Shown one piece after another: positions 20,635 to 30,980 of a DNA stretch of 64,000 nucleotides. Below the pieces are notes generated by a model. That model saw only the letters and a list, made by a program, of their open reading frames with translations. It was not told the DNA's origin and ran no database searches. A program made the translations under genes and the position numbers. Every line of letters begins with the position of its first letter. The stretch's first letter is position 1. Source of the stretch: Lithodes maja (Eukaryota > Arthropoda > Malacostraca > Decapoda > Lithodidae); the NCBI GenBank assembly GCA_037953745.1, contig JBAKBP010003128.1:1-64000 (forward strand). The letters run 5' to 3'.

Positions 20635-21036
20635 CGTATTTGGTCCAAGGGGGGGATCTTTTTGGACCTCCCTTGTTTCGCTCCTTGGTGATTTTAAGAC
20701 TTTTCACCCAATTAGTTTGGCGATAATATAAGGCTTCGCCCCCATTCAGTTGTCGAAGTGTATTTAGGCGAGCGATAGCAAACCTGTAACTTAGAAGAAA
20801 TCGGCGGTCAGACATTTTCATATCGAAAAATGTACACATTTAGCTTGAAGGGGATCTGGGTGGCCCTTTTCTAGTTTGAAGGAAGTGTGTGAATTTTTTT
20901 TTTTTTTTTTTTTTTTTTTAGCCTAGGGGACAAACCAGAACATAAATCTCGAAAATAGCAAAATCAAGCATAATCCTCAATAACAATTAAACAAAATATA
21001 TCATAACACCCAAACCGTCGAACTAGACAGTGTTAA
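20635..21036 (+). mobile_element. MITE family P5
   Basis: From CCAAGGGGGGGATC to ACTAGACAGTGTTAA. Internal T-runs lie just before it (about 20595-20624) and inside it (about 20895-20919). The right TTAA (21033-21036) is shared with the next P2. Confidence 0.75.
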
Positions 21037-21241
21037 CTCCTTCAGCACCATGCCGTCTTTTTACCTTTGATTCTGGCTAAAATTAGACGATTTTATGCAG
21101 TTTAAGAAGGACCTGTGTTACTAAGAGGGTTTATTGAGATCGTATTTACCCGTTTGAGATGTATAGGTAGATTACAAACGAAAGAAAATCGTCTAATGTT
21201 AACCAGAATATGGTGAAAATGACGTAATGGTGGTGAAGGGG
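21033..21241. mobile_element. MITE family P2
   Basis: TTAACTCCTTCAGCACC to AATGGTGGTGAAGGG; the right TTAA is missing where a P4 element begins. Confidence 0.8.
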
Positions 21242-21606
21242 GGATGGTTCACTTGTTGGGCGATTTTTGCATGTATTCGATATTTTTTCTAGTTTCCTCC
21301 CTACACCTCCATCAAATAAAAAAAAAAAAAATCCATTAGATTCCCCTTCTAGATTAATTTGTACAATTTTCGGCAGAAAAATTTCCCGGCCGAAGGCCGA
21401 TGCTTCCAACATTACAGGCTCCCTATTGTTCGCCAGGGAAACAATCGACACCTAAATAGCACGAAAGGTCTAAATATTGACGAATAAATGGGGCGAAAGG
21501 TCTTACAATCGACTAACTAATGGGGCAAACATCTTAACATCTGAAAACTAATGGGGCTAAACATGAGGGAGAAAATGGTCCAGAAAACCGGCCCATCCCC
21601 CCTTAA
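21238..21606 (-). mobile_element. MITE family P4, minus orientation
   Basis: GGGGGGATGGTTCAC to CCATCCCCCCTTAA, with the core CCCGGCCGAAGGCCGATGC beside a P4 TTTTCGGCAGAAAAA hairpin. Confidence 0.8.
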
Positions 21607-22170
21607 AAAAAAAAAAAAAAAAAAAAGAGATATTGCAACTCCGAGCGCTGGAAAGATTGATCCGAGTGAAACATTTAGTGATGATGATGAGTGGTGTTCC
21701 TGCCTCATTACTGATTCAATAATACTGGTTCGAAACGTTTAACCTTTCGAGTCCTTTTCATTCCCGATACCGTGTGAGTATAAAATTCAGCGTAGCGTAG
21801 ATTTTTCAGAGTCAGAGGGTTAAGTGTGTGTGTGTGTGTGTGTGTGTGTTTATTCAAGAGTCAAATAGTCTGAATACAAATATTCTGTAATTTGCTTCTT
21901 CTTACCAATAGCGAAAAAAATCACTTAAAAGGTGTACATATTGCATGATAATTGCTTTTCCTTCATCATTAATGATTCAATAATACTGGCCTGAAAATTT
22001 AATCTTTTAAGTGTGAGGCTAATTTTACCGTGTAATTCTGATATTGGGAGAGAGTTTGGCTCAGCGAATTATAGGTGTCTTAAGGTGGATTAGTATTTGT
22101 GTGTGTGTGTGGGTGTTGATCTTATAGGAGTCAAGGAATATGATTAAAGTATTCTAAAATTCAATTTTGT
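21607..22170. other. Spacer with poly-A and (TG)n
   Basis: An A-run at about 21605-21626 and (TG)n at about 21823-21849. Two related blocks (ATTACTGATTCAATAATACTGG and TTAATGATTCAATAATACTGG, each written here only as its last bases GATTCAATAATACTGG) indicate a local duplication at about 21709 and 21970. No gene. Confidence 0.5.
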
Positions 22171-22174
22171 TTAG

Positions 22175-22365
22175 GTGACCGGACAACTCAACCAGTAGAC
22201 CATTTTAACCAGTAGCTCTCAACCAGTACCAAATCAACCAATACGGTTAGATTAGGTTAGGTTAGTACTATATTTTGGTACTGGTTTGGTTGGTCTTGGT
22301 TGATTTGCCACTGGTTGAGAGATACTGGTTGAAATGGTCTACTGGTTGTGATGTCCGGGAACCAT
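22175..22365. mobile_element. Foldback MITE with TTAGG core, copy 1
   Basis: Inverted ends made of CAACCAGTAG/CTACTGGTTG words: GGTGACCGGACAACTC on the left, GATGTCCGGGAACC on the right. The centre is ATACGGTTAGATTAGG, a telomere-like (TTAGG) tract. No target duplication was found for this copy. Confidence 0.75.
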
Positions 22366-22406
22366 AATATATCATACGGTCTGCATTATTCTCTTTCTGT
22401 CACCAA

Positions 22407-22475
22407 CCACAATGACGTAAACTACTACACAATAAGCTCCAGTCCTCCAACCTACCCAGAAGCCTACCTATATCA
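22407..22475 (+). pseudogene. Decayed dipeptidase partial exon, copy 1
   Basis: CCACAATGACGTAAAC, then CTACTACACAATAAGCTCC, then AGTCCTCCAACC align with the intact exon at 23061 (His-Asn-Asp, then Leu-Leu-His-Asn-Lys-Leu). A short deletion after the HND codons breaks the frame, and the acceptor AG has become AA (CACCAA). It cannot act as an exon as it stands. Confidence 0.65.
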
Positions 22476-22491
22476 CTGTGTATCTCTCTAA

Positions 22492-22570
22492 TGTGTGTAT
22501 AATGTGTGTATAATGTGTGTATAATGTGTGTATAATGTGTGTATAATGTGTGTATAATGTGTGTATAATC
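22492..22570. repeat. 11-bp tandem repeat GTGTGTATAAT
   Basis: About seven near-perfect units, lying in what would be the intron between exon copies 1 and 2 and accounting for their wider spacing. Confidence 0.95.
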
Positions 22571-22585
22571 ATTGTTGTTCACCAG

Positions 22586-22652
22586 CCTCAACTACCTACA
22601 GTGGAAGCTGCAGGACCTACTACTGCACACCAATCTCCACTCCTTCGACTTG
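22586..22652 (+). pseudogene. Diverged dipeptidase partial exon, copy 2
   Basis: Preceded by a good acceptor, TTGTTGTTCACCAG. The frame reads LNYLQWKLQDLLLHTNLHSF, resembling HNDLPWNLRQLLHNKLNSF of the intact exon with one extra Leu. The zinc-binding His and Asp positions are changed (H to L, D to Y). No 5' donor follows; the sequence passes into intron-like TCTCTTTCTATTTAG. Confidence 0.6.
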
Positions 22653-22718
22653 TCTCTTTCTATTTAGCCATCTAATGTATCTATCTGATGTATCTAATGT
22701 CAATAACTTTTTTTTCCC

Positions 22719-22909
22719 GGTGACCGGACATCTCAACCAATAGACATTTTCAACCAGTAGCTCTCAACCAGTACCAAATCAACCAATACGGTTAGGTTAG
22801 GTTAGGTTAGTACTATATTTTGGCATTGGTTTGGTTGGTCTTGGTTGATTTGGCACTGGTTGAGAGCTACTGGTTCAAATGGTTTACTGGTTGGGATATC
22901 CGAGAACCC
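22719..22909. mobile_element. Foldback MITE with TTAGG core, copy 2, at a splice acceptor
   Basis: 191 bp, GGTGACCGGACATCTC to CCGAGAACCC, flanked by the 8-bp duplication TTTTTCCC (22711-22718 and 22910-22917). The centre holds (GGTTA)4. An 8-bp duplication fits hAT-, P- or Merlin-type insertion (inference). It interrupts the polypyrimidine tract before exon copy 3. Confidence 0.85.
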
Positions 22910-22922
22910 TTTTTCCCAAATA

Positions 22923-23000
22923 CCACAACGACTTACCGTATAACCTGCGCCAGCTACTGCACAACAAGCTACAATCCTTCAACCTATTCACTGACCTACT
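22923..23000 (+). pseudogene. Dipeptidase partial exon, copy 3, acceptor lost
   Basis: The frame HNDLPYNLRQLLHNKLQSFN is intact and close to copy 4, including the His-x-Asp metal-ligand pair. The expected CGCCAG acceptor reads CAAATA after the MITE insertion, and no donor follows. Probably unusable for splicing. Confidence 0.7.
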
Positions 23001-23060
23001 AATCCCTTTCTATCTGTTTATCTCTAATGTATCTAATGTCAGTATCTTTTTCTTCGCCAG

Positions 23061-23217
23061 CCACAACGACCTGCCTTGGAACCTGCGCCAACTGCTACAC
23101 AACAAGCTAAATTCCTTCAACCTCTCCGCCGACCTGAGCACTCTGGACCCCTGGCGCACCTCCCCCTTCTCCCAGACTGACCTGCCCAGACTCAAGCGGG
23201 GGCAGGTGGCGGCGCAG
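23061..23217 (+). CDS. Membrane (renal) dipeptidase-like exon, 52 complete codons
   Basis: A single exon of a host gene. It follows a good acceptor (CTTTTTCTTCGCCAG, AG at 23059-23060) and ends at CAG before a GTCAGT donor (23218). Read in frame from 23062 it gives HNDLPWNLRQLLHNKL near the start and RLKRGQVAAQ at the end. This matches the start of the catalytic barrel of M19 membrane dipeptidases (DPEP family), where His-x-Asp in the (G)HNDLPW motif are zinc ligands and the segment ends just before an FWS motif. M19 dipeptidases hydrolyse dipeptides and are usually GPI-anchored at the cell surface. The exon begins in phase 2 (one leading base completes the preceding Gly codon) and ends in phase 0. 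Neighbouring exons are not found in this window; introns may be very long, or the locus may be a relic. Confidence 0.75.
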
Positions 23218-23864
23218 GTCAGTCACACTATAGTCTGTTCAGTGTATGTAGGCCAAGTTATGACCTCCCTTTCCTGCTGTTGTAAGTAGGTGATGATTGT
23301 GGGAGAGTGAGGATTATACTGTATACCTGCTCGTAACCATCTCGGAGTCGTTCTTGTTGTCCCTCTTTATATTCCCCTTTTCCACAACGGTAATGTAGGT
23401 AAACAAGCAAGCTTTGGAAGTCTCTCCTTCAATCTGTCTTGCTATGACTTGAACTGCTTCAAGCTCCGTGTGCCCAGTTATTTTGACTCTAACATAACTT
23501 GATGTTGGCTCTGTCACTCTTTCAACTGGGGGGGGGGGGGGGGGGGGGGAAGGAGAGACACTAGTTACAGGCAGCTTTGCCTTTTGTCTTCTTCATTCAC
23601 ATAACACAACATTAATAATTAACACCTTCTCTTTGACAGCCTTTTATTTGTTTTCCTCTTGCTATATATTCTATCCAAAAGCTTACCTAGACTTTGAATT
23701 AAGTAACTTTTAGATTGCCTTATTTCTCTTTGCTGAATGCCATATTACCATAACCACTGTGTACACATCTAATGGCATAGGTTCTTTGTATTTCTTTGTA
23801 TATTTTTCTTTTCAAAAATGCATATTCACTATACGAACAACAACATCGTACAACACGCCCTCTG
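23218..23864. other. Presumed intron/spacer after the dipeptidase exon
   Basis: Starts with the donor GTCAGT. Contains a G-run of about 22 (23528-23549). No further dipeptidase exon or other gene is recognised. Confidence 0.45.
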
Positions 23865-24045
23865 TACCCTTTGAAGATTATGACGTAATTTGGAAGTTTG
23901 TTTTGGCTATTACTAGACGATGTTAAGGAGGGATCTGCGTGAATCAAGAGGTTACTTGAGATCGACTTGACCCCTTTGATTGCTAGAGGTATTCCCTAAG
24001 CTGTATAAAATCGTCTAATACTAGCCAGAAGAAACTGCTAAAGCG
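23865..24045. mobile_element. Diverged P1-like MITE
   Basis: Keeps CTATTACTAGACGATGTTAAG and the matching inverted TAAAATCGTCTAATACTAGCC (quoted in part: ATCGTCTAATACTAGCC). Termini are worn (CCCTTTGAAG). Confidence 0.5.
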
Positions 24046-24250
24046 CGTTATGATAAGAAAGTGCTATATTTCTGTATCATGCCAAGTTATCGTAATTTGC
24101 ACCATATTTGGCTATACGAAGTATATGAAAAGTGAGTAATTAAGACAAGGACAGCTCTATTTTTTCGCCAGCTTATGAAAAACCATCTATAGCTAAGCAA
24201 TTATACATTTGTCTTCAGTTGTTCTCGTACCTGGAATATTTGTGTCCTTG

Positions 24251-24609
24251 TTAAGGGGGTCACGTGCATTTTTTCTCTCTTTTTCTCTCATTCTCTGGTT
24301 TGTATCCATTCAGCCCCATTCAGCCTACTGTAGTAAGACGTTTATCCCCATCCAGGTGTTGATTTCTTCCTGGTGAGCGATAGCGAGCCAGCATTGTATG
24401 AAGAAATCCGGCTTCGCCGGAGACATTTTTCTATCGAAAAATGTACAAATTTAGCCTGCTGTCAAAAAACATTTAAACAAAAATATGCTGGCTCGCGCTA
24501 CCTGAGTGGGGATGAACGTCTTAAACCAGTAAGCTAAATGGGGCCGAATGGATACAACCCAAAGAAAGAGGGAAAAAGAGAGAGAACACAACGAGGTGGG
24601 CTCCCTTAA
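24251..24609. mobile_element. MITE family P4, palindromic variant
   Basis: 359 bp, TTAAGGGGGTCACG to GGGCTCCCTTAA. The core hairpin has CCGGCTTCGCCGGAGAC beside TTTTTCTATCGAAAAATG. CTCGCGCTACCTGAGTGG on the right mirrors GAGCGATAGCGAGCC on the left. Same variant as 51431-51813. Confidence 0.8.
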
Positions 24610-24796
24610 GTAACTAATACCTTACAATACAATATACCTTACCCAACTAATAACATACCCTCTGCGATTTTTTTTGTTCTGTTTGCTTTCCTTTTCTTTC
24701 CTTTCCAAATAAGGTATCCAATATCCCCAGCCTTCAGCCATTCACCTTCATCAGCTTCGACACGCACAGGGTAGAAGGTGCGCGAAATGAAAGTGA

Positions 24797-25050
24797 TAGA
24801 TAGATAGATGGATAGATAGATACATAGATAGGTGGATGGGTAGACAGGTGGAGAGTTTGGTGGATAGATATAGATAGACAGTTTGATGGATGGATGGATA
24901 AACTGATGGATAGATACATAGATAGGTGGATGGGTAGACAGGTGGAGAGTTTGGTGGATAGATATAGATAGACAGTTTGATGGATGGATATATGGATGGA
25001 TAGACTGATGGAGAGGAGAGTTTGGTAGAAAGACACAGATAGATAGATAG
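24797..25050. repeat. GATA/GGAT tetranucleotide array with a 94-bp duplicate
   Basis: Degenerate GATA tract. A block beginning TACATAGATAGGTGGATGG occurs at 24821 and again at 24915. It is the insertion target of element A, and the tract resumes at 34760. Confidence 0.9.
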
Positions 25051-26843
25051 TGTGACGTTGACCACTCCGTTAGAACCGCATGGCTTGTCCTACAGTGACT
25101 CACTAGGATCGCCAGGGCAGTGGATGGGGCTACAGTATATGTATTAGAGTGTGCTTTATTTCATATGAAAGCTTGTGTCATGGGCAGTCCAGAAAGGCTC
25201 TTTGTTTTCGCCCATGTCAAGGATTTATATATTTAATTGTAAAGTATATGTTTTGTCATTAACTAGTAATGATAGGATCTGGGAGAGAGAGAGGGAGTAG
25301 AACAGAGTGAGAGGGGGCGCGCAGTGTTTTTTGTCCCGCTCGATGACGTCACGGCTGGCTGCCTCGCGGGGGTTGGTGGAGGGAGGTCCTTACCATGCTG
25401 TGAGCTCTTGTTAGTGGCCAGATCACTTGTAACCGCTGTTTTCCCACCCGGCTCGAGCTAGTGCGAGTATATATACTGGTTCCTCGCCACTCTCTCCCTC
25501 AGATCTGGTTTCTAGAACACATTCATCTTTTTTCCCTTGCTATCTGTCCCCACTCCGTTCCTGAGAATCTTTTCCTCTGCCTATCTCTCTCATTCTCCAT
25601 ATCTTTCACCACCTCTTTATTAACAGTATATCCCCTCTGGTTAACTCTGCAAAAATCAGCTTCATGCTGGCCAGTTGTATTGTGTGTTAAGGTCTGATAT
25701 AACCTGTGTATGTTAGTTGTTAAGATAAGTGGATCACGAAGCATTGGTTGGCTTTCATATTGCCGCTTCCTATAATTATTAGTGTTCTGCTGGATTAGAT
25801 AATGCTAGACTACGAGTCTGATATTAAAGGTATTGTTTCCTATGAGTGCTGGCTTCAGTTAAAAGCGGCACGACATACCTGAGAACTGGAGTTGATTGAG
25901 TAAATTCTAGTCTGTGTGCCATTGAGAGTAGAGCATGCACGAATGAGGGCTTTTTGCCTATACCATTCTGCACTGTTCTAGTCTCGATTGTTTGTCTTTG
26001 AGGTACGCCGCCAGGAGAACGCTTAATACTTCGGTATTAAGGTTTCTCAAGAGAGCTACCCTTCATTATAACGTAATATTTGACGCACAGACTTGAGATT
26101 TGCACTCGGCTATGCAGCATGCCATGCGCACCAGTATCTCGTATCATTGACTCTAGCTAGACTTTATCAGTCACAGTAGACATTAAGTGTATTAACCTGA
26201 TTACTCTTTTTATGCATACCCATTTATGATTACACAAGCATTTCGCAGCCTAGTTTGATGTATTGAGACACAAACGACTTAGGCTCTTTTTGTTGATAGG
26301 AATACTGCATTGTGGCGATTATTATTAGTGTTGTAGTGTTTAGGATATTCTTGGCTCCGATGGCATTATATATTCTGCCTTTTAGTGTGCATAGCCTGCA
26401 CGAGCATTGTTCCACTGCCTGCCTTTTTGGGTTCCATTTCCGATACGAGCATCTTTATAACATCTAACATTTAAAGAAGATTCCTTGTTAGTATTGAAGG
26501 ACTTTAGTGCACTTTCTTTCATGCAGGAGTGCCTGACATTTATTGATTAAAGTAACGTAAGCTGTAACTTCTCTTACCACCTTACTTTGTATACCATAAC
26601 CAAGCACCTTCGGTTATAGGTAGTAATAGGCTGTTTTCACATAACATTAAGCCTAGAGTAGACGCACATTTATTGAGAGTTTGATAGCCTATTATTGCAT
26701 ATAGAACTCTGTAGAGTATTTGTGTTCTTTGTTCACTGGGAATATACTTCAGAGGTTGGAGCTAGCGCTTTCCGTTGTAACATTTATGCCATTACTAGTC
26801 CAATGAATAAGAGCCCTGATATATTTGAACCCCAGTCGTAACA
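25051..26843 (+). mobile_element. Element A 5' LTR
   Basis: 1793 bp, TGTGACGTTGACC to CCCCAGTCGTAACA (TG...CA ends). Confidence 0.92.
25468..25475 (+). promoter_or_regulatory. TATA box of LTR2
   Basis: TATATATA in GCGAGTATATATACTGG, with a TCAGATCT initiator-like word about 25 bp downstream. It is conserved in the 3' LTR at about 33378. This would start the genomic RNA. Confidence 0.5.
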
Positions 26844-26862
26844 AATGGCAATCTTACCTAGG
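26844..26862 (+). promoter_or_regulatory. Candidate primer-binding site of element A
   Basis: AATGGCAATCTTACCTAGG lies directly after the 5' LTR and aligns with AATGGCGACCTTGCTTAGG at the same place in element B. The primer tRNA is not assigned. Confidence 0.4.
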
Positions 26863-27060
26863 ATTTGGTGAACCTACATTTATTAGCAGGGAACATTTGT
26901 TGTTTTGGAGAATATTTTGCGGGGATCAGCAAGAATAATTTTGTTTTGCAACATAGTATAGCCCTTGAGTATTTCCGAGAATTTTTGTGTGTATATCGAG
27001 GTATAAGAGTTTGGGGTGCTTCTTTTCTGAATATTGTGGTGAGAAATTTTTGTGTGCATC

Positions 27061-30000
27061 ATGTCTTATACCGGATCAGAGGAGAATGGAGACACAGTAC
27101 GTAATGTCGAAACTGAGGAACAGCAGTATGATGCTATGGTTAATCAGGTGAACTGTGAGGAGGATGCTAGGATATTTTTGCAATGGCCTGTTACTGCCGA
27201 GCGGTTGGAGGGTATGGAGCGGTACGGTCTTCAATGCCTGGCCACAGCTATCGGTCATGCGGGTACTAGCAGCATGACCAGGGATAACTTGATAACGTGT
27301 GTACTGGGCAGGGTGACTGGTGAGCGAGATGGGTTGAGTGCTCAGAGCCCTTCGGCCATGCTTCCCCTATACTCGACTCCCAGCCATCCCAGTAGTTTGC
27401 CGACCCCGGGTACGCTTCCACAGTTGGGTGGTGACTGGCAGGGTGGGTTGCCCCTGGGGGGACCACCGGTAATTTCAAACATTGTAGCACCTTCACCTCC
27501 TCAAGGGTTAACTCCAGAATTATTGCTTCGGCTCGAATTAGCTAAGATCGAAGAGAGAAAGGCTATCAGGGTATCTGAGCTTCAGCTTCAGCAGCAATTA
27601 GAATTAGCCAAGATAGAAGAGAGAGCCAAGATAGAAGAGAGAAAAACTATCAGTCAGCAGCAAATAGAGCTAGCAAAAATCCAAGCTGAGTCGACTAGGT
27701 ACTGTGCCGACATGGACGTAGAGAAGTCGCGAGTAGAGACAACGGGACAGCGACTTGGGGCTGGTAACCGTGTTCATGAGCAGTCTCTCGCACTTATTGA
27801 AACTGGTTCCGGTGTTTGATGAGAGTGGTGTAACAGAATTTTTCACACGCTTTGAGAAGAAGTGCCAGGAACACCAGTGGCCAGAGAATAAATGGGCAGC
27901 ACTTGTATCCTCTAGATTAATAGGCAAGGGTCTTAAAGCCTACGATGCGTTACCTTTGGAGTTATGTATTGTGTACGAGGATCTCAAGGAGGCTGTCCTG
28001 AGGGCTTACGAATTGCAACCAGAAACGTACCGTTTGAAGTTCCGGGGTGTAACTAAGGGAAGAGATAGCACCTTTTTGGAACACGCCCGGGACTTGTCTG
28101 ATGCTATGGGGAACTGGCTCCGATCTGAGAGGGTCACAACATTTGATGAAATTAAGCAGTTAATGATGTTGGAGCAGTTCTTTAAGAGCACGGGCGGTGA
28201 TCTAACTTTGAACTTGAAGGAGAAAAACACAAGAACTCTAGTCGAAGCAGTAGACATGGCTGATCGACGGCTGTCGTTGATTCGGGGTTGCGGGTCCTCA
28301 CAGAAGTACGATGTAAGTGCTAAGGACCGTTATCCTCCCCCTCCCCGAAACAATGACACATTTAAACAGAAGAGCCATGAAACTAAAACTGAATCCAAAC
28401 CTTACACCACACCGTATGTGAAAAGTCAGGGGCCTTTTACATCAAAGTATAAGCCGAAACCTAAATTTATGTGTTTTAGTTGCCACCAGGAGGGTCATAA
28501 GGCAAATGAGTGCCCTAGTTGACCTCTTCCGGCAGCCGTGTCTTTTGCTCACGGCATTGGAGTGTTCAAGAGGACATCGGAGTTTGTTAGAGGCATTTCT
28601 TCCGAGGTAAATACACTGCCAGTGCAGAAGGATCCGGAAGGCTTATTCCCTGTCCGTGATGCCTTTAGTGACCACAGGGGACTCGGTTGTGTGGAGTGGG
28701 GGGGTAGAAGACATGAGGTGAGAATTTTGCGTGACACTGGGGCATCGCAAACACTGTTGAGAAATTGCACTGGTAAACCTGTCAATACGGCGCGGGTGGT
28801 TGTGGTTCAGGGAGTTAATGCAACAAGGTCATACCCGCTTGTGAGAATGAAGGTGGAAGTTGATGGTGTGACTTGTGACCTGGTTGTAGGGATTGTGGAG
28901 AAGTTACCTGTTGGGGGCGTCGACCTCCTTCTCGGCAACGACTTTGCGGGACCTACTTCTGAGGCTCCACCCTTGGTCGTTGCCGAGAAGCCGGCCGACG
29001 TGAGTAGGGAGTAGTAGGAGTGGGTTGAGAAGTGTCCGGTGCAGCCTATGGCGTGTGTTGTCACCGGAGATCCTGCATCATGGGAGTCACATTCTGGTCA
29101 ACAATCTTTAGATCAGCGGAGGAAGGGTACCGAGAAGGGGTTGAAAGTTGATGCGGTTGAGAGTTTAGTATCAACGGACCTTCTCGGGGACTCAGTATTA
29201 GGACCAAATATCAAGTCTGAAGAAGACCCAGTAACTGTTGTGGAAAAGGCAGTGGATGGGCTTAAAAAGACGATGAGACAGCAACGGTATGCAGAGAGAG
29301 AGCAACGGGAGGCCAAACTTAATGTAGGAGGGGGGCATGAGTTGTTTCGCAAACACTTGGATAGGCTTGCTCCTTCGGACATTCGTAAGTTGAAATTGGA
29401 AGACCCGGAGGTCCTTGAATGTGGTACCGGTGCTGTCGAGTTGAAGGAGGACAGTGTTGCACAGTCGAGAGATGTAGCAACGAGGTACCCTGACGCGTAC
29501 CCTATGAGAAATTGGTCAGCGGAGACGGTGGTCCGAGGCTTGCTAGTGTACTGTATTTTTCCCGGTATGGTTACCCGCAGGAGATTCATGTTGTTTTGTT
29601 TGCTGCACGGGAGGTACCTGGGGAAAGTTTGGGATTCAGCCCTAATGAGCTCGTCTTTGGACACCGTGTCAGAGGGCCTCTCCATATGGTTGAAGAAGTA
29701 TGGGAGGGCGCAGAAAAACCTTGTTCTATGCTCAAGTGTGTCCTCAACAGTCGAGAACGGATGTTGCACAGTCTGGAGTTGGCTGGCCGTAATTTGACTA
29801 GCTTTCAGGCCCTCATGAAGGACAGGTACGACCTCAAGGTTGAACTCAGGGAGTTTCACGTGGGTCAGGAGGTGTTGATTCTACTGCCCCTTGTAGGTCA
29901 CCCCTTATCCGCGAAGTACACTGGTCCTTATAGGGTGGTGGAGGAGCTATCGGACTTGGTTTACTTGGTAGCCACTCCAGACAGACGGAAGCGCAATCAG

Positions 30001-30623
30001 TTATGTCATGTTAATCCCATGAAGGAGTATGGGAGGCATCCCCCTGAGCCTCTCACTGTGCCTGTGATGACGTTTAGCAGTCAAGGTGGAGAAGGAAAAC
30101 GGGACAGTCAAGCTCAGGTGGAGGATAACTGGAAGGATAAGAAGTTCAATTGGGCGCCTGAGTGTGAGAAGGCGTTTAGCGAAGTAAAACACCTGTTGTG
30201 CACTCACCCGATCCTCAGGGCCCCTGACTTTAGCCTACCTTCCCAACTAGCAACGGAGGCTAGTGGTGTGGGGGCTGGTGCCATCCTTGTGGAAAAGGAC
30301 GATGATGGGCTGGAGCATCCTGTTAGTTTCTGCTCGGAGAAGTACAATTCGGCCCAGGGGAGCTGCTCTGTTGTCGAGGAGGAGCTGCTGGCGGTTGTAC
30401 TTGCTCTGAGGCATTTCGAGGTCTCTGTCCAGCCTATGGTCCGGTCGTTGTAGTTTACCCAGATCATCACCCTCTCCAGTTCTTGGACCAGTTTCACAAT
30501 CGGAATATGAGGCTGACCAGGTGGTCACTAAGGTTATTGGTATATAACCTGGACATACGCCATATTGCCGGTTGTGACAACGTGGTTGCAGATTGTCTTT
30601 CGAGGGTAGATGATCCTGGGTAG
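27061..30623 (+). pseudogene. Element A gag-pol remnant
   Basis: Homologous to the 1743-aa protein of element B, but broken. N-terminal Gag frame 27061-27819 (coiled-coil AKIEER repeats); a 2-bp loss near 27790 shifts the frame. The Gag core and a CCHC knuckle (CFSCHQEGHKANEC) run to a TGA at 28520-28522. In the same frame the protease (RDTGASQTLL near 28730-28760) runs to two adjacent TAG codons at 29012-29017, then a linker. Three in-frame deletions follow: one removes the H2C2 finger and first integrase Asp (near 29470), one removes the second Asp and the Glu (near 29600), and one removes essentially all RT (near 30135). Part of RNase H remains, but its first catalytic Asp reads Glu (ATEASG) and a frameshift lies near 30430. 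It ends at TAG 30621-30623. Confidence 0.88.
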
Positions 30624-30980
30624 ATTGACACACGGGTAGCCTCCTGCTTTAGTTTGAATAGTATTTTGCGCTTGGTGCTTGTTGGCTCGCAGTTGTAGCC
30701 CAGCGTATTGGGTCGTAAAGCAGGAGTTGAGCGTTTGGTATAGAAGAAAAAACTAGGCTTGCCCCTATCGTGCAGCCGAAATAAACAAATTAAAAACATA
30801 AAAATCAAATAAAAAAACTTTCTTTGATAGTTGAATTTTTTCAGTATGTTATAGCAGTAATTCTGAGTTGCACTCCTCTCAGAATGCTGGGCTAGAGAAG
30901 CTCGCTCTTGAGGAGCATAACTACATATAATTTAACCTATTGTGTTGGGAGGGTTATAATTTTGAAAAAAATGTTTTGTT
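30624..30980 (+). other. Element A 3' non-coding region, first part
   Basis: Resembles the region after the element B stop (CTCCTGCTTTAGTTTGAAT, CAGCGTATTGGGTCG). It continues after the nested solo LTR at 32837. Confidence 0.7.

Noticed and set aside
24639..25103. Frames rich in Ser-Ile-His-Pro (up to 154 aa, minus strand)
   Set aside because: Translation of the GATA/GGAT array, with no start context or domain.
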